DNA of 64,000 bases from Neolewinella litorea (GTDB lineage Bacteria; Bacteroidota; Bacteroidia; Chitinophagales; Saprospiraceae). The stretch lies in assembly GCF_004803465.1 (NCBI RefSeq), contig NZ_SRSF01000001.1:1054501-1118500 (forward strand), read 5' to 3'. Shown piece after piece: positions 23,101 through 31,180 of the stretch. How positions within the stretch are numbered: the first letter of the stretch is position 1; each line of letters opens with the position of its first letter. The notes under the pieces were generated by a model. That model saw only the letters and a list, made by a program, of their open reading frames with translations. It was not told the DNA's origin and made no database searches. Both the position numbers and the translations under genes were made by a program.

Positions 23101-23805
23101 GTGCATCCTGACTCCCATTTAGATAAGTACTTCAAATCGGCTTTCACGGTCGACAACGTCATCTTCGGATTTGACGAGGGGGAGTTGAAGGTGCTGCTCA
23201 TTCGCCGCAGTGAGGAACCCTACGACAACTACTGGGCGCTGCCCGGTTACTTCGTCCGGCAGAATGAAGACCTTGACGAAGCGGCCCAGCGGGTCCTCTG
23301 GGAAACCACCGGTCTCCAGAACGTTTACCTGGAACAGTTGCGGACCTTCGGCGCACCGGCGCGTCACGCCTTCGGGCGGGTCATCACGGTGGCCTATTAC
23401 AGCCTGGTGAAGATCGCTGATTTTTACCCCCGGGCCGACGGACTTTCCCGCGAAGTAGCCTGGCACAGCCTGCACGAAGTCGGCGAGCTGGCCTTCGACC
23501 ACGCCCGCATCCTCGAGACGGCCATTGCCCACCTGCAGCAGAGCGTGCGCACCCGGCCGGTCGGATTTGAACTCCTGCCCCCGGAATTCACCCTCACCGA
23601 ACTGCAGCACCTCTACGAGGCCATCTGGGACACCGAGCTGGAGAAGCGCAATTTTCGCAAGAAGATCCTGTCAATGCAACTCATCATTCCCCTCGACCGC
23701 ATGCAGCAGGGGGTATCGCACCGGCCGGCCCGCCTGTACCGCTTCGATGAAGCCCGGTACCGGGCACTGACGCGGCAGGGATTCAACTTCGAGATGCGCG
23801 GATAG
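23101..23805 (+). CDS. Nudix hydrolase domain / winged-helix (NrtR-like) protein
   Basis: A 234-residue protein with an N-terminal Nudix domain (VDNVIFGFDEGELKVLLIRRSEEPYDNYWALPGYFV, then DEAAQRVLWETTGL) and a C-terminal winged helix (LPPEFTLTELQHLYEAIWDTELEKRNFRKKIL). This is the NrtR layout, in which the Nudix part senses an ADP-ribose-like ligand and the winged helix binds DNA. The Nudix box is degenerate: G-x5-E-x7-R-E-x2-E-E would be expected, but LDEAAQRVLWETTGL lacks the E-E pair, which fits loss of hydrolase activity and a regulatory role. The GTG at 23101 is chosen because a promoter overlaps the frame upstream. The target genes are not evident, since no carbohydrate or NAD gene is adjacent downstream. 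Confidence 0.85.
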   Translation: MHPDSHLDKYFKSAFTVDNVIFGFDEGELKVLLIRRSEEPYDNYWALPGYFVRQNEDLDEAAQRVLWETTGLQNVYLEQLRTFGAPARHAFGRVITVAYYSLVKIADFYPRADGLSREVAWHSLHEVGELAFDHARILETAIAHLQQSVRTRPVGFELLPPEFTLTELQHLYEAIWDTELEKRNFRKKILSMQLIIPLDRMQQGVSHRPARLYRFDEARYRALTRQGFNFEMRG

Positions 23806-23949
23806 CCCGAAACTACCCCCACGGATAAGTTGGATGGCGGGAAAAGGTGACGGCTTGTCGCAGTTTGCCGTTATGGCCTGACAGAATTGCCGCCAAAAAT
23901 TGTGGCCCCTTTTTTGCGGCCTACCGTAGTGCTAAAATTTTTCAAGAAG

Positions 23950-24531
23950 ATGAGCAAGAACAATGACGATCAGCCGATCGTAGACGACGAAATGCTGAAC
24001 CACAGCGACGCCGCCCCCGAGGAGCAGGTAGTCGAGGAGGACCTCAAAACGGACGGCGACCTCCAGGAGGAGCGCCCCGACCAGGTAGACCTGGATGAAC
24101 TGCAGCAGCGCTTGCAGGAAAAGGAAGACCGTTACCTCCGCCTCTATGCCGAGTTCGACAACTACAAGCGCCGCACCCAGCGCGAGCGGCTGGAGATGAT
24201 GGACACCGCCGGCAGTAAAACCATGAAGGCTCTGCTGCCCGTGCTCGACGACTTCGACCGCGCCGCCCAATTGGCCGAACAGGACGAGGCCACGGCCGAG
24301 ATCTGGAACAACGGGATCGGGCTGGTCCGCAAGAAATTATTGTCGGCCCTGGCCTCCCAGGGACTAAAACCCATGGAAAGCACGGGTGAGGAGTACAATC
24401 CCGACCTCTTCGAAGCAGTTACAGAAGTACCCCATCCCGAAATGAAAGGAAAGGTGGTCGACACCATCGAACGCGGCTATACCCTCAACGGCCGCATCAT
24501 CCGCCACGCAAAGGTGGTGGTGGGCAAGTAG
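23950..24531 (+). CDS. grpE: GrpE nucleotide exchange factor
   Basis: A 193-residue co-chaperone that releases ADP from DnaK. The ATG at 23950 starts an acidic disordered tail (residues 1-50), followed by a long coiled-coil helix (LQQRLQEKEDRYLRLYAEFDNYKRRTQRER, residues about 55-85) and the beta-rich head with the family signature FEAVTEVPHPEMKGKVVDTIERGYTLNGRIIRHAKVVVG. Length is normal. It lies 41 nt before dnaJ and is surely co-transcribed with it. The region upstream (23880-23945) shows no CIRCE operator. Confidence 0.96.
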   Translation: MSKNNDDQPIVDDEMLNHSDAAPEEQVVEEDLKTDGDLQEERPDQVDLDELQQRLQEKEDRYLRLYAEFDNYKRRTQRERLEMMDTAGSKTMKALLPVLDDFDRAAQLAEQDEATAEIWNNGIGLVRKKLLSALASQGLKPMESTGEEYNPDLFEAVTEVPHPEMKGKVVDTIERGYTLNGRIIRHAKVVVGK

Positions 24532-24572
24532 CCTCCCCCGGCCCCTTCCCCAACCAATATAAGTAAAGCCAT

Positions 24573-25736
24573 ATGGCAAGAGATTATTACGAGGTACTCG
24601 GTGTAGCCAAGAACGCCGATTCCGACACATTGCGCAAGGCCTACCGCAAGATGGCCATGAAATACCACCCCGATCGCAACCCCGGCGATGCGGCGGCGGA
24701 AGAGAAATTCAAGGAAGCTGCGGAGGCCTACGACGTACTGAACGACGACGACAAGCGCGCGCGGTACGACCGCTTTGGCCACGCCGGCGTGAACGGACAA
24801 GGCGGCTTCAGCGGCGGCCCCGGCGGCATGACCATGGAGGACATCATGGCGCAGTTCGGCGACATGTTCGGCGACGGCGGCGGGGCCTTCGGTTCCTTCT
24901 TCGGTGGTGCGGCCGGCGGCGGCGCGCGGCGCCAGCCGCGCGGTGAGCGCGGCTCCAACCTGCGCATCAAAGTGCCCCTGACCCTGGAGGAGATCGCCGA
25001 AGGCGTCACCAAGCGCATCAAGGTTAAGCGGCAGAAGGCCTGCGACGTCTGCGACGGCAGCGGTGCCAAGGACGCCGAGAGCGTCGAAACCTGTCGTACC
25101 TGCGGCGGGGCCGGCGTGGTCCGACAGGTGCGCTCCACCTTCATCGGCCAGATGGCTACCACCACGACCTGCCCCACCTGCTCGGGAACAGGTACTCAGA
25201 TCAAGGCCACCTGCAACAACTGTAAGGGCGACGGCCGGGTCTACGGCGAAGACACCATAGAGGTAAACATCCCCGCCGGCGTCGAGGAAGGCATGCAACT
25301 CAGTATGCGAGGCAAAGGCAACGCCGGCCGCCGCGGCGGCCCTCCCGGCGACCTGCTCATCAATGTGCAGGAAAAGCCGCACGACGAGCTCCAGCGCGAC
25401 GGCCAGAAACTCATCTACGACCTGTATCTGAACTTCGCCGATGCCGCCCTGGGCACTTCCGTGGAAGTACCCACGATCGCCGGTCGCGTCAAGATCAAGG
25501 TACCCGCCGGCACCCAGTCCGGCAAGATCTTCCGCCTCCGCGGCAAAGGCCTGCCCGCCCTCCAAAGCCACAGCCGGGGAGATCAACTGATCCACGTCAA
25601 CCTTTGGACGCCCAAGAAACTCACCCGCGAGGAAACGGAACTGCTGGAGCGCATGCGCACCATGGAGAATTTCGACCCCAAACTGGAAAAGGGCGACAAG
25701 GGCTTCTTCGAGCGGATGAAGGAGTATTTCGCGTGA
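24573..25736 (+). CDS. dnaJ: Chaperone DnaJ (Hsp40)
   Basis: A 387-residue type I J-domain protein that loads substrates on DnaK and stimulates its ATPase. The J domain is at residues 4-68 with the HPD motif at 32-34 (KYHPDRNPGD). A Gly/Phe-rich linker with many GGG runs spans about 75-130. Four zinc-binding repeats follow: CDVCDGSG, CRTCGGAG, CPTCSGTG and CNNCKGDG. The C-terminal peptide-binding domains end with VPTIAGRVKIKVPAGTQSGKIFRLRGKGLP. It is downstream of grpE, and its TGA stop overlaps the GTG start of the gldH gene, so translation of the gliding lipoprotein may depend on dnaJ translation. Confidence 0.97.
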   Translation: MARDYYEVLGVAKNADSDTLRKAYRKMAMKYHPDRNPGDAAAEEKFKEAAEAYDVLNDDDKRARYDRFGHAGVNGQGGFSGGPGGMTMEDIMAQFGDMFGDGGGAFGSFFGGAAGGGARRQPRGERGSNLRIKVPLTLEEIAEGVTKRIKVKRQKACDVCDGSGAKDAESVETCRTCGGAGVVRQVRSTFIGQMATTTTCPTCSGTGTQIKATCNNCKGDGRVYGEDTIEVNIPAGVEEGMQLSMRGKGNAGRRGGPPGDLLINVQEKPHDELQRDGQKLIYDLYLNFADAALGTSVEVPTIAGRVKIKVPAGTQSGKIFRLRGKGLPALQSHSRGDQLIHVNLWTPKKLTREETELLERMRTMENFDPKLEKGDKGFFERMKEYFA

Positions 25737-26203
25737 GCCTGAGGCTGACGGGAATCCTGATTCTTACTATTGCGCTCCTGACCGGATGCGGACCTGACAT
25801 TACCTACCAGGAAGAAAAGGTACTCGGGCCCGGCGGCTGGGCCTACGCCGACAGCGCCAGCTTCGTCTTTCCGGTGACCGACACCGCCGCGCGCTACGAC
25901 ATGGTACTGACGGTCACCCACGGGACCGACTTCCCCTACCAGAATTTCTATACCCGCCTCACTACCCACCTGCCCGACGGCACCGTACTTAACCAGCCGC
26001 TTTCGCTGCAGCTGGCCGACAATTACGGCAAATGGTACGGAGACTGCGGCGCCGAGGAGTGCACCATCGACATCTCGTTGCAGGAAGGCACCCGTTTTAT
26101 CCAACCCGGTGAGCACCGACTGGTCGTAGCCCAGTTCTCCCGCGAGGATCCACTCGCGGCGGTCACCGGCATCGGCTTCCGTCTCGTGCGCCAAGAGGAT
26201 TGA
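25733..26203 (+). CDS. gldH: Gliding motility lipoprotein GldH
   Basis: A 156-residue lipoprotein of the GldH family, needed for gliding motility in Flavobacterium and linked there to the type IX secretion system. The GTG at 25733 overlaps the dnaJ stop (GTGA); the leader SLRLTGILILTIALLTGC ends in a lipobox. The mature part GWAYADSASFVFPVTDTAARYDMVLTVTHGTDFPYQNFYTRLTTHLPDG is typical of GldH, as is the ending HRLVVAQFSREDPLAAVTGIGFRLV. The protein would sit in the outer-membrane or periplasmic leaflet. No other gld gene is near. Confidence 0.88.
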   Translation: MSLRLTGILILTIALLTGCGPDITYQEEKVLGPGGWAYADSASFVFPVTDTAARYDMVLTVTHGTDFPYQNFYTRLTTHLPDGTVLNQPLSLQLADNYGKWYGDCGAEECTIDISLQEGTRFIQPGEHRLVVAQFSREDPLAAVTGIGFRLVRQED

Positions 26204-26259
26204 GTGCTCATCCGCCTGGTCGCTACAACCCCCACGCCTCCGGCGGTGTCTGTAATCAC

Positions 26260-26889
26260 ATGCGTCACTACCTGATTCTTTTTCTGCTTTGCGCCGTCTC
26301 GGCCGCCGGCTACGGGCAAACCCCTATGGCCGCCCCCGACGCGGAACCCGTCAAAAGCTACGAGGACGATACCCGCTGGACCGAAGTGGACGACCTGGAA
26401 GGTCGCTACCGCATCCAGACCCCGGGGCCCCTGGAACATAAGGCCGATACGCTGCTGACCGCCGTGGGCGAGCAGGTGTTCCATACCTACTTCTTCAAGG
26501 TGCCCGACCTGCAGCGGGCCGAGAACCTTATTTACGTGCTCAGCTACGTCGACTACCCGGACGGCACCTTTCACGCGGACAGTACGGAACTCGTGGAGGA
26601 ACTGCTGCTCTCTACTCAGGAGTCGGCCGCCGAAGCCCTGCGCGGCGAGGTCATCTACACCACCCCCCGTGAGGTCTCGGGTAGCCCCGGGCGCCTCTGG
26701 CGGATCGACTATAAGGACGGGGAAGCCAGCGCCCGCACCCTGGCCTTCGTGATCGGCGAGCGGTACTACGAACTGAAAACCTTTGCCCTCACTGGGCGCG
26801 GGCTGGGCGAGGCATCGGACAAATTTTTCCGCAGCTTTGAGTACCTGGGTAGCCGGGACAGCCGCGGTGCCCTTCCTACCCCCAGGTAG
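26260..26889 (+). CDS. Exported protein of unknown function
   Basis: A 209-residue exported protein I cannot name. The ATG at 26260 opens a signal peptide (MRHYLILFLLCAVSAAGYGQ). The mature part starts with a short linker, then an alpha/beta domain: TRWTEVDDLEGRYRIQTPGPLEHKADTLLTAVGEQVFHTYFFK, LIYVLSYVDYPDGTFHADS, RLWRIDYKDGEASARTLAFVIGERYYELKTFAL and SDKFFRSFEYL. The pattern of a membrane-stress-like PsbP/DUF1795 sandwich (short strands, then a helix and a closing FFxSFxxL) is plausible but not proven. It lies 56 nt after gldH and is probably the last gene of the grpE-dnaJ-gldH run. Confidence 0.78.
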   Translation: MRHYLILFLLCAVSAAGYGQTPMAAPDAEPVKSYEDDTRWTEVDDLEGRYRIQTPGPLEHKADTLLTAVGEQVFHTYFFKVPDLQRAENLIYVLSYVDYPDGTFHADSTELVEELLLSTQESAAEALRGEVIYTTPREVSGSPGRLWRIDYKDGEASARTLAFVIGERYYELKTFALTGRGLGEASDKFFRSFEYLGSRDSRGALPTPR

Positions 26890-26897
26890 TCGTACGG

Positions 26898-26917
26898 GGC
26901 GGCGGCGCGCGAGTGCC
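26898..26917 (-). repeat. GC-rich dispersed element in an intergenic gap
   Basis: Plus-strand text is ggcggcggcgcgcgagtgcc, reverse complement of the GGCACYCGCGCGCCGCCGCC form. It lies in the 127-base gap before the SDR gene. A small perfect hairpin (5 C, 3-nt loop, 5 G at 26978-26990) is in the same gap without a T-tract. Confidence 0.5.
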
Positions 26918-27016
26918 GACCACCGACCACGGTGGCAGAGTACCCAGGCCCTACATACCAGCCGACTTCATAACGAACCCCCGTAGGGGGCAGGCGTTCC
27001 TCCGCAAAAGAACGCT

Positions 27017-27817
27017 ATGAAGATCGACCTTAAAGGACAAACCGCCATCGTCACCGGATCGAGTACCGGCCTGGGCCGAGCCTGCGCCGTCAGCCTGGCA
27101 CGCGAGGGCATGAACGTGGTCGTCAACTACCACAGCAGCGACGAAGAGGCCCACGACACCCTGCGCGAAATTGAGGCGGAAGGTGGACGGGCCATCATTG
27201 TGCAGGCCGACGTATCCAAGGAGGAAGACGTGGCGCGGTTATTCGCGGCCTGCCACGAGGCCTACGGCCACCTGGACCTGCTGGTCGCCAATGCCGGCCT
27301 GCAGGCCGACGCAGCCTTCACCGAAATGACCCTCGAGCAGTGGAACAAGGTGATCAGCGTCGACCTGACCGGACAGTTCCTCTGCTGCCGCGAGGCCGCC
27401 CGGATTTTCCGCAAGCAGGGCGTCCACGATCATTCCAGTGCCGCCGGAAAGATCATCTGCATGAGTAGCGTACACGACGAGATCGCCTGGGCCGGCCACG
27501 TTAATTACGCCGCGGCCAAGGGCGGCGTCAAGATGATGATGGAAAGCATGGCCCAGGAACTGGCCGGCGAAAAGATCCGCATCAACAGCATCTCACCGGG
27601 GGCCATCCGCACCGACATCAACCAGGCGGCCTGGAACACCGAAGCGGCCATGAATGACCTGCTCAAGTTGATCCCCTACGGTCGCATCGGGGAAGCCGAA
27701 GACGTGGCCAACCTCTGCATCTTCCTGGCCAGCGACGCCAGCGACTACATTACCGGTTCTACCATTTACATCGACGGGGGCATGATGCTCTACCCCGGCT
27801 TCCGCTTCGGGGGGTAG
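27017..27817 (+). CDS. SDR-family dehydrogenase (glucose 1-dehydrogenase-like)
   Basis: A 266-residue classical short-chain dehydrogenase. The Rossmann signature is TGSSTGLG in AIVTGSSTGLGRACAVSLA; an N-A-G motif is in LLVANAGLQADA, serine in ICMSSVHDEIAW, and the catalytic pair in YAAAKGG. The C-terminus has ISPGAIRTDIN and the family's closing DYITGSTIYIDGGMMLYPGFRFGG, characteristic of the glucose 1-dehydrogenase-like group. The loop NYHSSDEEA after strand 2 lacks an acidic residue at the usual spot and favours NADP(H). It would oxidise a sugar or other alcohol in the cytoplasm. The 3' end overlaps the convergent O-antigen-ligase-like gene by 28 nt. Confidence 0.93.
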   Translation: MKIDLKGQTAIVTGSSTGLGRACAVSLAREGMNVVVNYHSSDEEAHDTLREIEAEGGRAIIVQADVSKEEDVARLFAACHEAYGHLDLLVANAGLQADAAFTEMTLEQWNKVISVDLTGQFLCCREAARIFRKQGVHDHSSAAGKIICMSSVHDEIAWAGHVNYAAAKGGVKMMMESMAQELAGEKIRINSISPGAIRTDINQAAWNTEAAMNDLLKLIPYGRIGEAEDVANLCIFLASDASDYITGSTIYIDGGMMLYPGFRFGG

Positions 27818-29016
27818 GCAAAGGCCAGCAGGAAGACCGTGAATAGGGTCACTCCCACCGAGGTTTCCAACGTGTTCTCGACCAGGCAACTAAGAGTAAG
27901 CATTACCCAGATGGCCGCGTACCGGGGGTCGCGCCACCGGCCGTCGGCGTAGCCGATCAGGAAAAAACATCCGACGGTGATCACGAAGCCGACCACCCCG
28001 CTGCCGGCCAGCGCGGTGACGAACTGGTTGTGGGGACGCTTGGGTTCCACTCCGGGATACCGGGCGGCGTAGCGTTCGTTCATGACCCGCTGCAGGTTGC
28101 CCTGCCCCACCCCGAGCACCGGGTGTTCGCGCCAGACTTCCAGTCCCAGACGAATGCTGGTGAGCCGCCCCTGGTCTGAGTACTGGGCCGTATCCTGACG
28201 CACGTCCCGGTGCAGCAGTTCGTAGCGCATATAGTTCATCTTAGTCTGGAAACTCGGCACCGTGAGGTAAGCCAGCACCGGCAGCGCCAGCAGGCCCAAC
28301 AGTCCCGCGGCCAGATATCCGTAGCGGCCCGACCGCAAGGCCCAGCCGCCCATCACCACCGCCCATCCGGCGTAGGCCGTAGCCAGCCCCGTACGTACGG
28401 CCAGCAAGTGAAGGGTCAGGAAACAAAAAAGCCCCAGCATCAGCAGCCACCGGCTCCGGTAACGCAAATAGCCGTCCGCCCCCACCACCGAGGCCAGCGC
28501 AACGAGCAGGCTGAACCGGATGTGATTGTCCCGCGGCACGGGCAGGGGCTGTCCCTGTCGGATTAGCTCATTAAATTCTGGGAAGTGCAGGGCATAGTTG
28601 ATCAATACGCTGGCTGCGACGACCGCGACGAAGCCGACCCACGCCAGATTGACCTTTACGGCACCCGCGCGCGCCGCCCAATGGGTACCAAAAGGAAGTG
28701 CAGCCCACGCCAGGGGAAGCAACAGTAACGGAATCTTGATGCGCAGCCGCTCCAGGTAGTACCCCCACTCTTCCGTCTGCGGGGCCCCGGCCAACAGCAA
28801 CAGGTACAGGCCCGCCAGGCCCCAGCAGAGCGAACTGGAAAGGGCCCGAGGGATAAATCCAAGCGGACCGTCGGGGGAAAGAATAATAGATGCGGCTACG
28901 ACCACGATGAGGGAGATCGACAGGAGCGCCGGTGCGAACACCAGCCCCACCAGCGTACCGGCCAGTCCGGCGGCTACCAGTCCTTCACGCCAGGCACTCT
29001 GCTGCATCGACACCAT
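27790..29016 (-). CDS. O-antigen ligase/polymerase family membrane protein
   Basis: A 408-residue polytopic inner-membrane protein of the Wzy_C/WaaL type, which polymerises or ligates cell-surface polysaccharide at the periplasmic face. Starts at 29016 or 29007 fit best; a longer frame to 29067 would run into the pheS promoter. About 11 hydrophobic segments are visible. The large periplasmic loop holds RLTSIRLGLEVWREHPVLGVGQGNLQRVMNERYAARYPGVEPKRPHNQFVTALAGSG, where the H-P-V-x-G-x-G-x-G and H-N-x-F motifs are the family signatures. Polysaccharide genes are not clustered around it, so the substrate is unknown. A copy of the GC-rich element (28660-28679) lies within the gene. Confidence 0.9.
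   Translation of the reverse strand: MVSMQQSAWREGLVAAGLAGTLVGLVFAPALLSISLIVVVAASIILSPDGPLGFIPRALSSSLCWGLAGLYLLLLAGAPQTEEWGYYLERLRIKIPLLLLPLAWAALPFGTHWAARAGAVKVNLAWVGFVAVVAASVLINYALHFPEFNELIRQGQPLPVPRDNHIRFSLLVALASVVGADGYLRYRSRWLLMLGLFCFLTLHLLAVRTGLATAYAGWAVVMGGWALRSGRYGYLAAGLLGLLALPVLAYLTVPSFQTKMNYMRYELLHRDVRQDTAQYSDQGRLTSIRLGLEVWREHPVLGVGQGNLQRVMNERYAARYPGVEPKRPHNQFVTALAGSGVVGFVITVGCFFLIGYADGRWRDPRYAAIWVMLTLSCLVENTLETSVGVTLFTVFLLAFAYPPKRKPG
28660..28679 (+). repeat. GC-rich dispersed element inside the O-antigen-ligase-like gene
   Basis: Text is ggcacccgcgcgcgccgccc. On the coding (minus) strand it encodes part of a loop between membrane segments, where insertion would be tolerated. Confidence 0.4.
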
Positions 29017-29051
29017 GGGCCGTAAGATAGTCCGGGTCCATCCTTCGTGCC

Positions 29052-29059
29052 TATCTTCG
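29052..29059 (+). promoter_or_regulatory. -7-like element TATCTTCG before pheS
   Basis: TATCTTCG, 22 nt before the pheS ATG. The same octamer occurs before gatB, which supports a real promoter element. Confidence 0.45.
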
Positions 29060-29081
29060 CCCGCCAAACCGCAGCAGCACC

Positions 29082-30134
29082 ATGGACGTATTCGAACGCG
29101 TAGCGCAACTGATCGCCGAAATAGAGGCCGCCACCGCCCGGACGCCCGAAGAGGTGGAGGCCTTCCGCATCCGCTTTCTCGGCAGCAAAAACATCCTCAA
29201 GCCCCTGATGGGCGAGATGCGTAGTCTGCCCAACGATCGCAAGCGCGACTTCGGTCAGCTCGTGAACCGCGCCAAGACCGTGGCCCAGGAGCGTTACGAT
29301 GCCCTGAAGGCCGAGGCCGGCAAGGCTGAGGCGCAGTCGGCCGCCGCGGACCTTGACCTGACCGCACCCGCCGAGCCCCTGCCCCTGGGCAGCCGGCACC
29401 CGATCGCCCTGACCATGCGTCGCATCGTATCCATCTTCGAGCGGATCGGTTTCGCGGTCGCCGAAGGACCGGAAGTGGAAGACGACTGGCACAACTTCAC
29501 GGCCATGAATACGCCCGAAGACCACCCGGCCCGCGATATGCAGGACACTTTCTACGTCGCGGAAGGCATGCCGGCCGGCCCCAACAACTCGGCCATGCTG
29601 CTGCGCACGCACACCAGTTCGGTCCAGGCCCGCACCATGCAACAGCAGCAGCCGCCGATCCGCATCATCGCCCCCGGACGCGTGTACCGCAACGAGACCA
29701 TCAGCGCGCGCAGTCACGCCCAGTTCCATCAGGTAGAAGGCCTCTACATCGCCGAGCGCGTCAGCTTCGCGGACATGAAGGCCACCCTGCTCCATTTCGC
29801 CCGCGAGATGTACGGCGAAGACACCCGCATCCGGTTGCGGCCCAGCTACTTTCCCTTCACGGAGCCCAGCGCGGAGATGGACATCTGGTGGGGACTGGAA
29901 ACCGAGCACGACCACCGCATCACCAAGGGCACCGGCTGGCTCGAGATCCTGGGCTGCGGCATGGTTGACCCGGCCGTACTAGACAACTGCGGCATCGACT
30001 CCGAGAAGTACATGGGTTACGCCTTCGGCATGGGCATCGAGCGGCAGGCCATGCTGCTCTACAACATTACCGATATCCGACTGATGTTTGAGAACGACGC
30101 CCGCTTCCTGCGGCAATTCGCCAACGTCATCTAG
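29082..30134 (+). CDS. pheS: Phenylalanyl-tRNA synthetase alpha subunit
   Basis: A 350-residue class II aminoacyl-tRNA synthetase subunit that, as an (alpha-beta)2 enzyme with PheT, charges tRNA-Phe. The N-terminal coiled coil (residues 1-85) binds tRNA. The catalytic core has LLRTHTSSVQARTM, IIAPGRVYRNETISARSHAQFHQVEGLYI (motif 2), FTEPSAEMDIWW, GWLEILGCGMVDPAVLDNCGID and YAFGMGIERQAMLLYNI (motif 3), all canonical. Length is normal. The gene stands alone: no pheT lies next to it in this window, which is common in Bacteroidota. It is divergent from the O-antigen-ligase-like gene and ends 12 nt from the convergent ubiA-like gene. Confidence 0.97.
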   Translation: MDVFERVAQLIAEIEAATARTPEEVEAFRIRFLGSKNILKPLMGEMRSLPNDRKRDFGQLVNRAKTVAQERYDALKAEAGKAEAQSAAADLDLTAPAEPLPLGSRHPIALTMRRIVSIFERIGFAVAEGPEVEDDWHNFTAMNTPEDHPARDMQDTFYVAEGMPAGPNNSAMLLRTHTSSVQARTMQQQQPPIRIIAPGRVYRNETISARSHAQFHQVEGLYIAERVSFADMKATLLHFAREMYGEDTRIRLRPSYFPFTEPSAEMDIWWGLETEHDHRITKGTGWLEILGCGMVDPAVLDNCGIDSEKYMGYAFGMGIERQAMLLYNITDIRLMFENDARFLRQFANVI

Positions 30135-30146
30135 ACGGGGGGGCGG

Positions 30147-31025
30147 CTAGACGTACATGTCCAGGATCGACACCGAACCGAAGATCAGACTGGCTACGCC
30201 ATTGGTGGTAAAGAAGGCAAGATTGATGCGGGAGAGGTCTTCCGCGCGGACTACGGTATGCTGGTAAGCGAGCAGCGAGAGGAAGATGCCGCCGGCTACC
30301 CAGGTGAGGACACCCACTTCGGGGTACCGGAGTTGCTGCAGGTATACGGTGAGAATGACCACCAGCGCGCACAATACGTGGAGGGTACGCCCCAGCAGTA
30401 ACGCGCCATTCGTGCCCAGCCGTACGGGAATGGAATACAGTCGCTCCCTGCGGTCAAACTGCTCATCCTGCAGCGCGTACACGATATCGAATCCCGTCAC
30501 CCAGAGCAGCACGGTGGCGCCGTAAAGGGTCGGGAGCAGGGCCCACTGTGCGGTCACGGCGAGGTACGCGCCGATCGGGGCGAGGGCCAGACCGAGTCCC
30601 AAAACGAAGTGGCAGAAATAAGTGAAGCGTTTCGTGTAGCTGTACCCCAGGATCACCAGCAGGGCGATCGGTGAGAGGGCCAGGCAGAGCGGATTCAGCA
30701 GGCCGGCGACGATGACGAACAGCAGGCAGTTCACGAGCACGAAGACGAGGGCGGCGCGGGCCGAGATCGTGCCGGCAGGGATCTCCCGCACCGCCGTGCG
30801 GGCGTTGCGGCCGTCGATGTCGCGGTCGAGGTAACGGTTGAAGCCCATGGCGGCCGACCGCGCGAATACCATGGCCAGGAGAACGAGCCCCAACTTGTAG
30901 AAGTCGAGCACCCCATCGTCAAGGGTGGCAAGGAAAAATCCCAACAGCGCAAAGGGCAACGCAAAGATCGTATGCGAGAACTTGACGAGGGAGAGATAAT
31001 CGTTGACCCGGCGCAGGGTGGACAT
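30147..31025 (-). CDS. UbiA-family prenyltransferase (menaquinone-type)
   Basis: A 292-residue integral-membrane prenyltransferase. The ATG at 31025 (MSTLRRVNDYLSLVKFSHTIFALPFALLGFF) is preferred over an upstream Met because the typical N-terminus starts there. The two Asp-rich motifs are present: MGFNRYLDRDIDGRNARTAVREIPAG and VTGFDIVYALQDEQFDRRERLYSIPVRLG. About eight membrane helices follow the family layout. This subgroup (UbiA-like, 4-hydroxybenzoate-type) is usually assigned to quinone synthesis; since Bacteroidota make menaquinone, a role as the prenyltransferase of the futalosine-type pathway (MqnP-like) is likely but inferred. It is monocistronic and convergent with pheS. Confidence 0.9.
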   Translation of the reverse strand: MSTLRRVNDYLSLVKFSHTIFALPFALLGFFLATLDDGVLDFYKLGLVLLAMVFARSAAMGFNRYLDRDIDGRNARTAVREIPAGTISARAALVFVLVNCLLFVIVAGLLNPLCLALSPIALLVILGYSYTKRFTYFCHFVLGLGLALAPIGAYLAVTAQWALLPTLYGATVLLWVTGFDIVYALQDEQFDRRERLYSIPVRLGTNGALLLGRTLHVLCALVVILTVYLQQLRYPEVGVLTWVAGGIFLSLLAYQHTVVRAEDLSRINLAFFTTNGVASLIFGSVSILDMYV

Positions 31026-31180
31026 ATCGGTGACTTGTGCTTGGGTAGTAAAAGCGGACCGCGCGGAAAGGTTGATGCGGCGCCCGACGGGGCATACGGG
31101 CGGCAATCGGTAATTTTATTGAGCCGCCGCCAACGTTCGCCGCCGCCCGGCCCGTCTTGCCCGGTACTGAAGCTCCCGTC

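Noticed and set aside
23880-23949. CIRCE-like or sigma-54-like site before grpE
   Set aside because: A GTGCTAA half-site and a TGACA...TTGCC string are present, but the second CIRCE half is missing and the sigma-54 spacing is too short.
26978-26990. Hairpin CCCCC-gta-GGGGG as a terminator
   Set aside because: The stem is only 5 bp and no T-tract follows on either strand.
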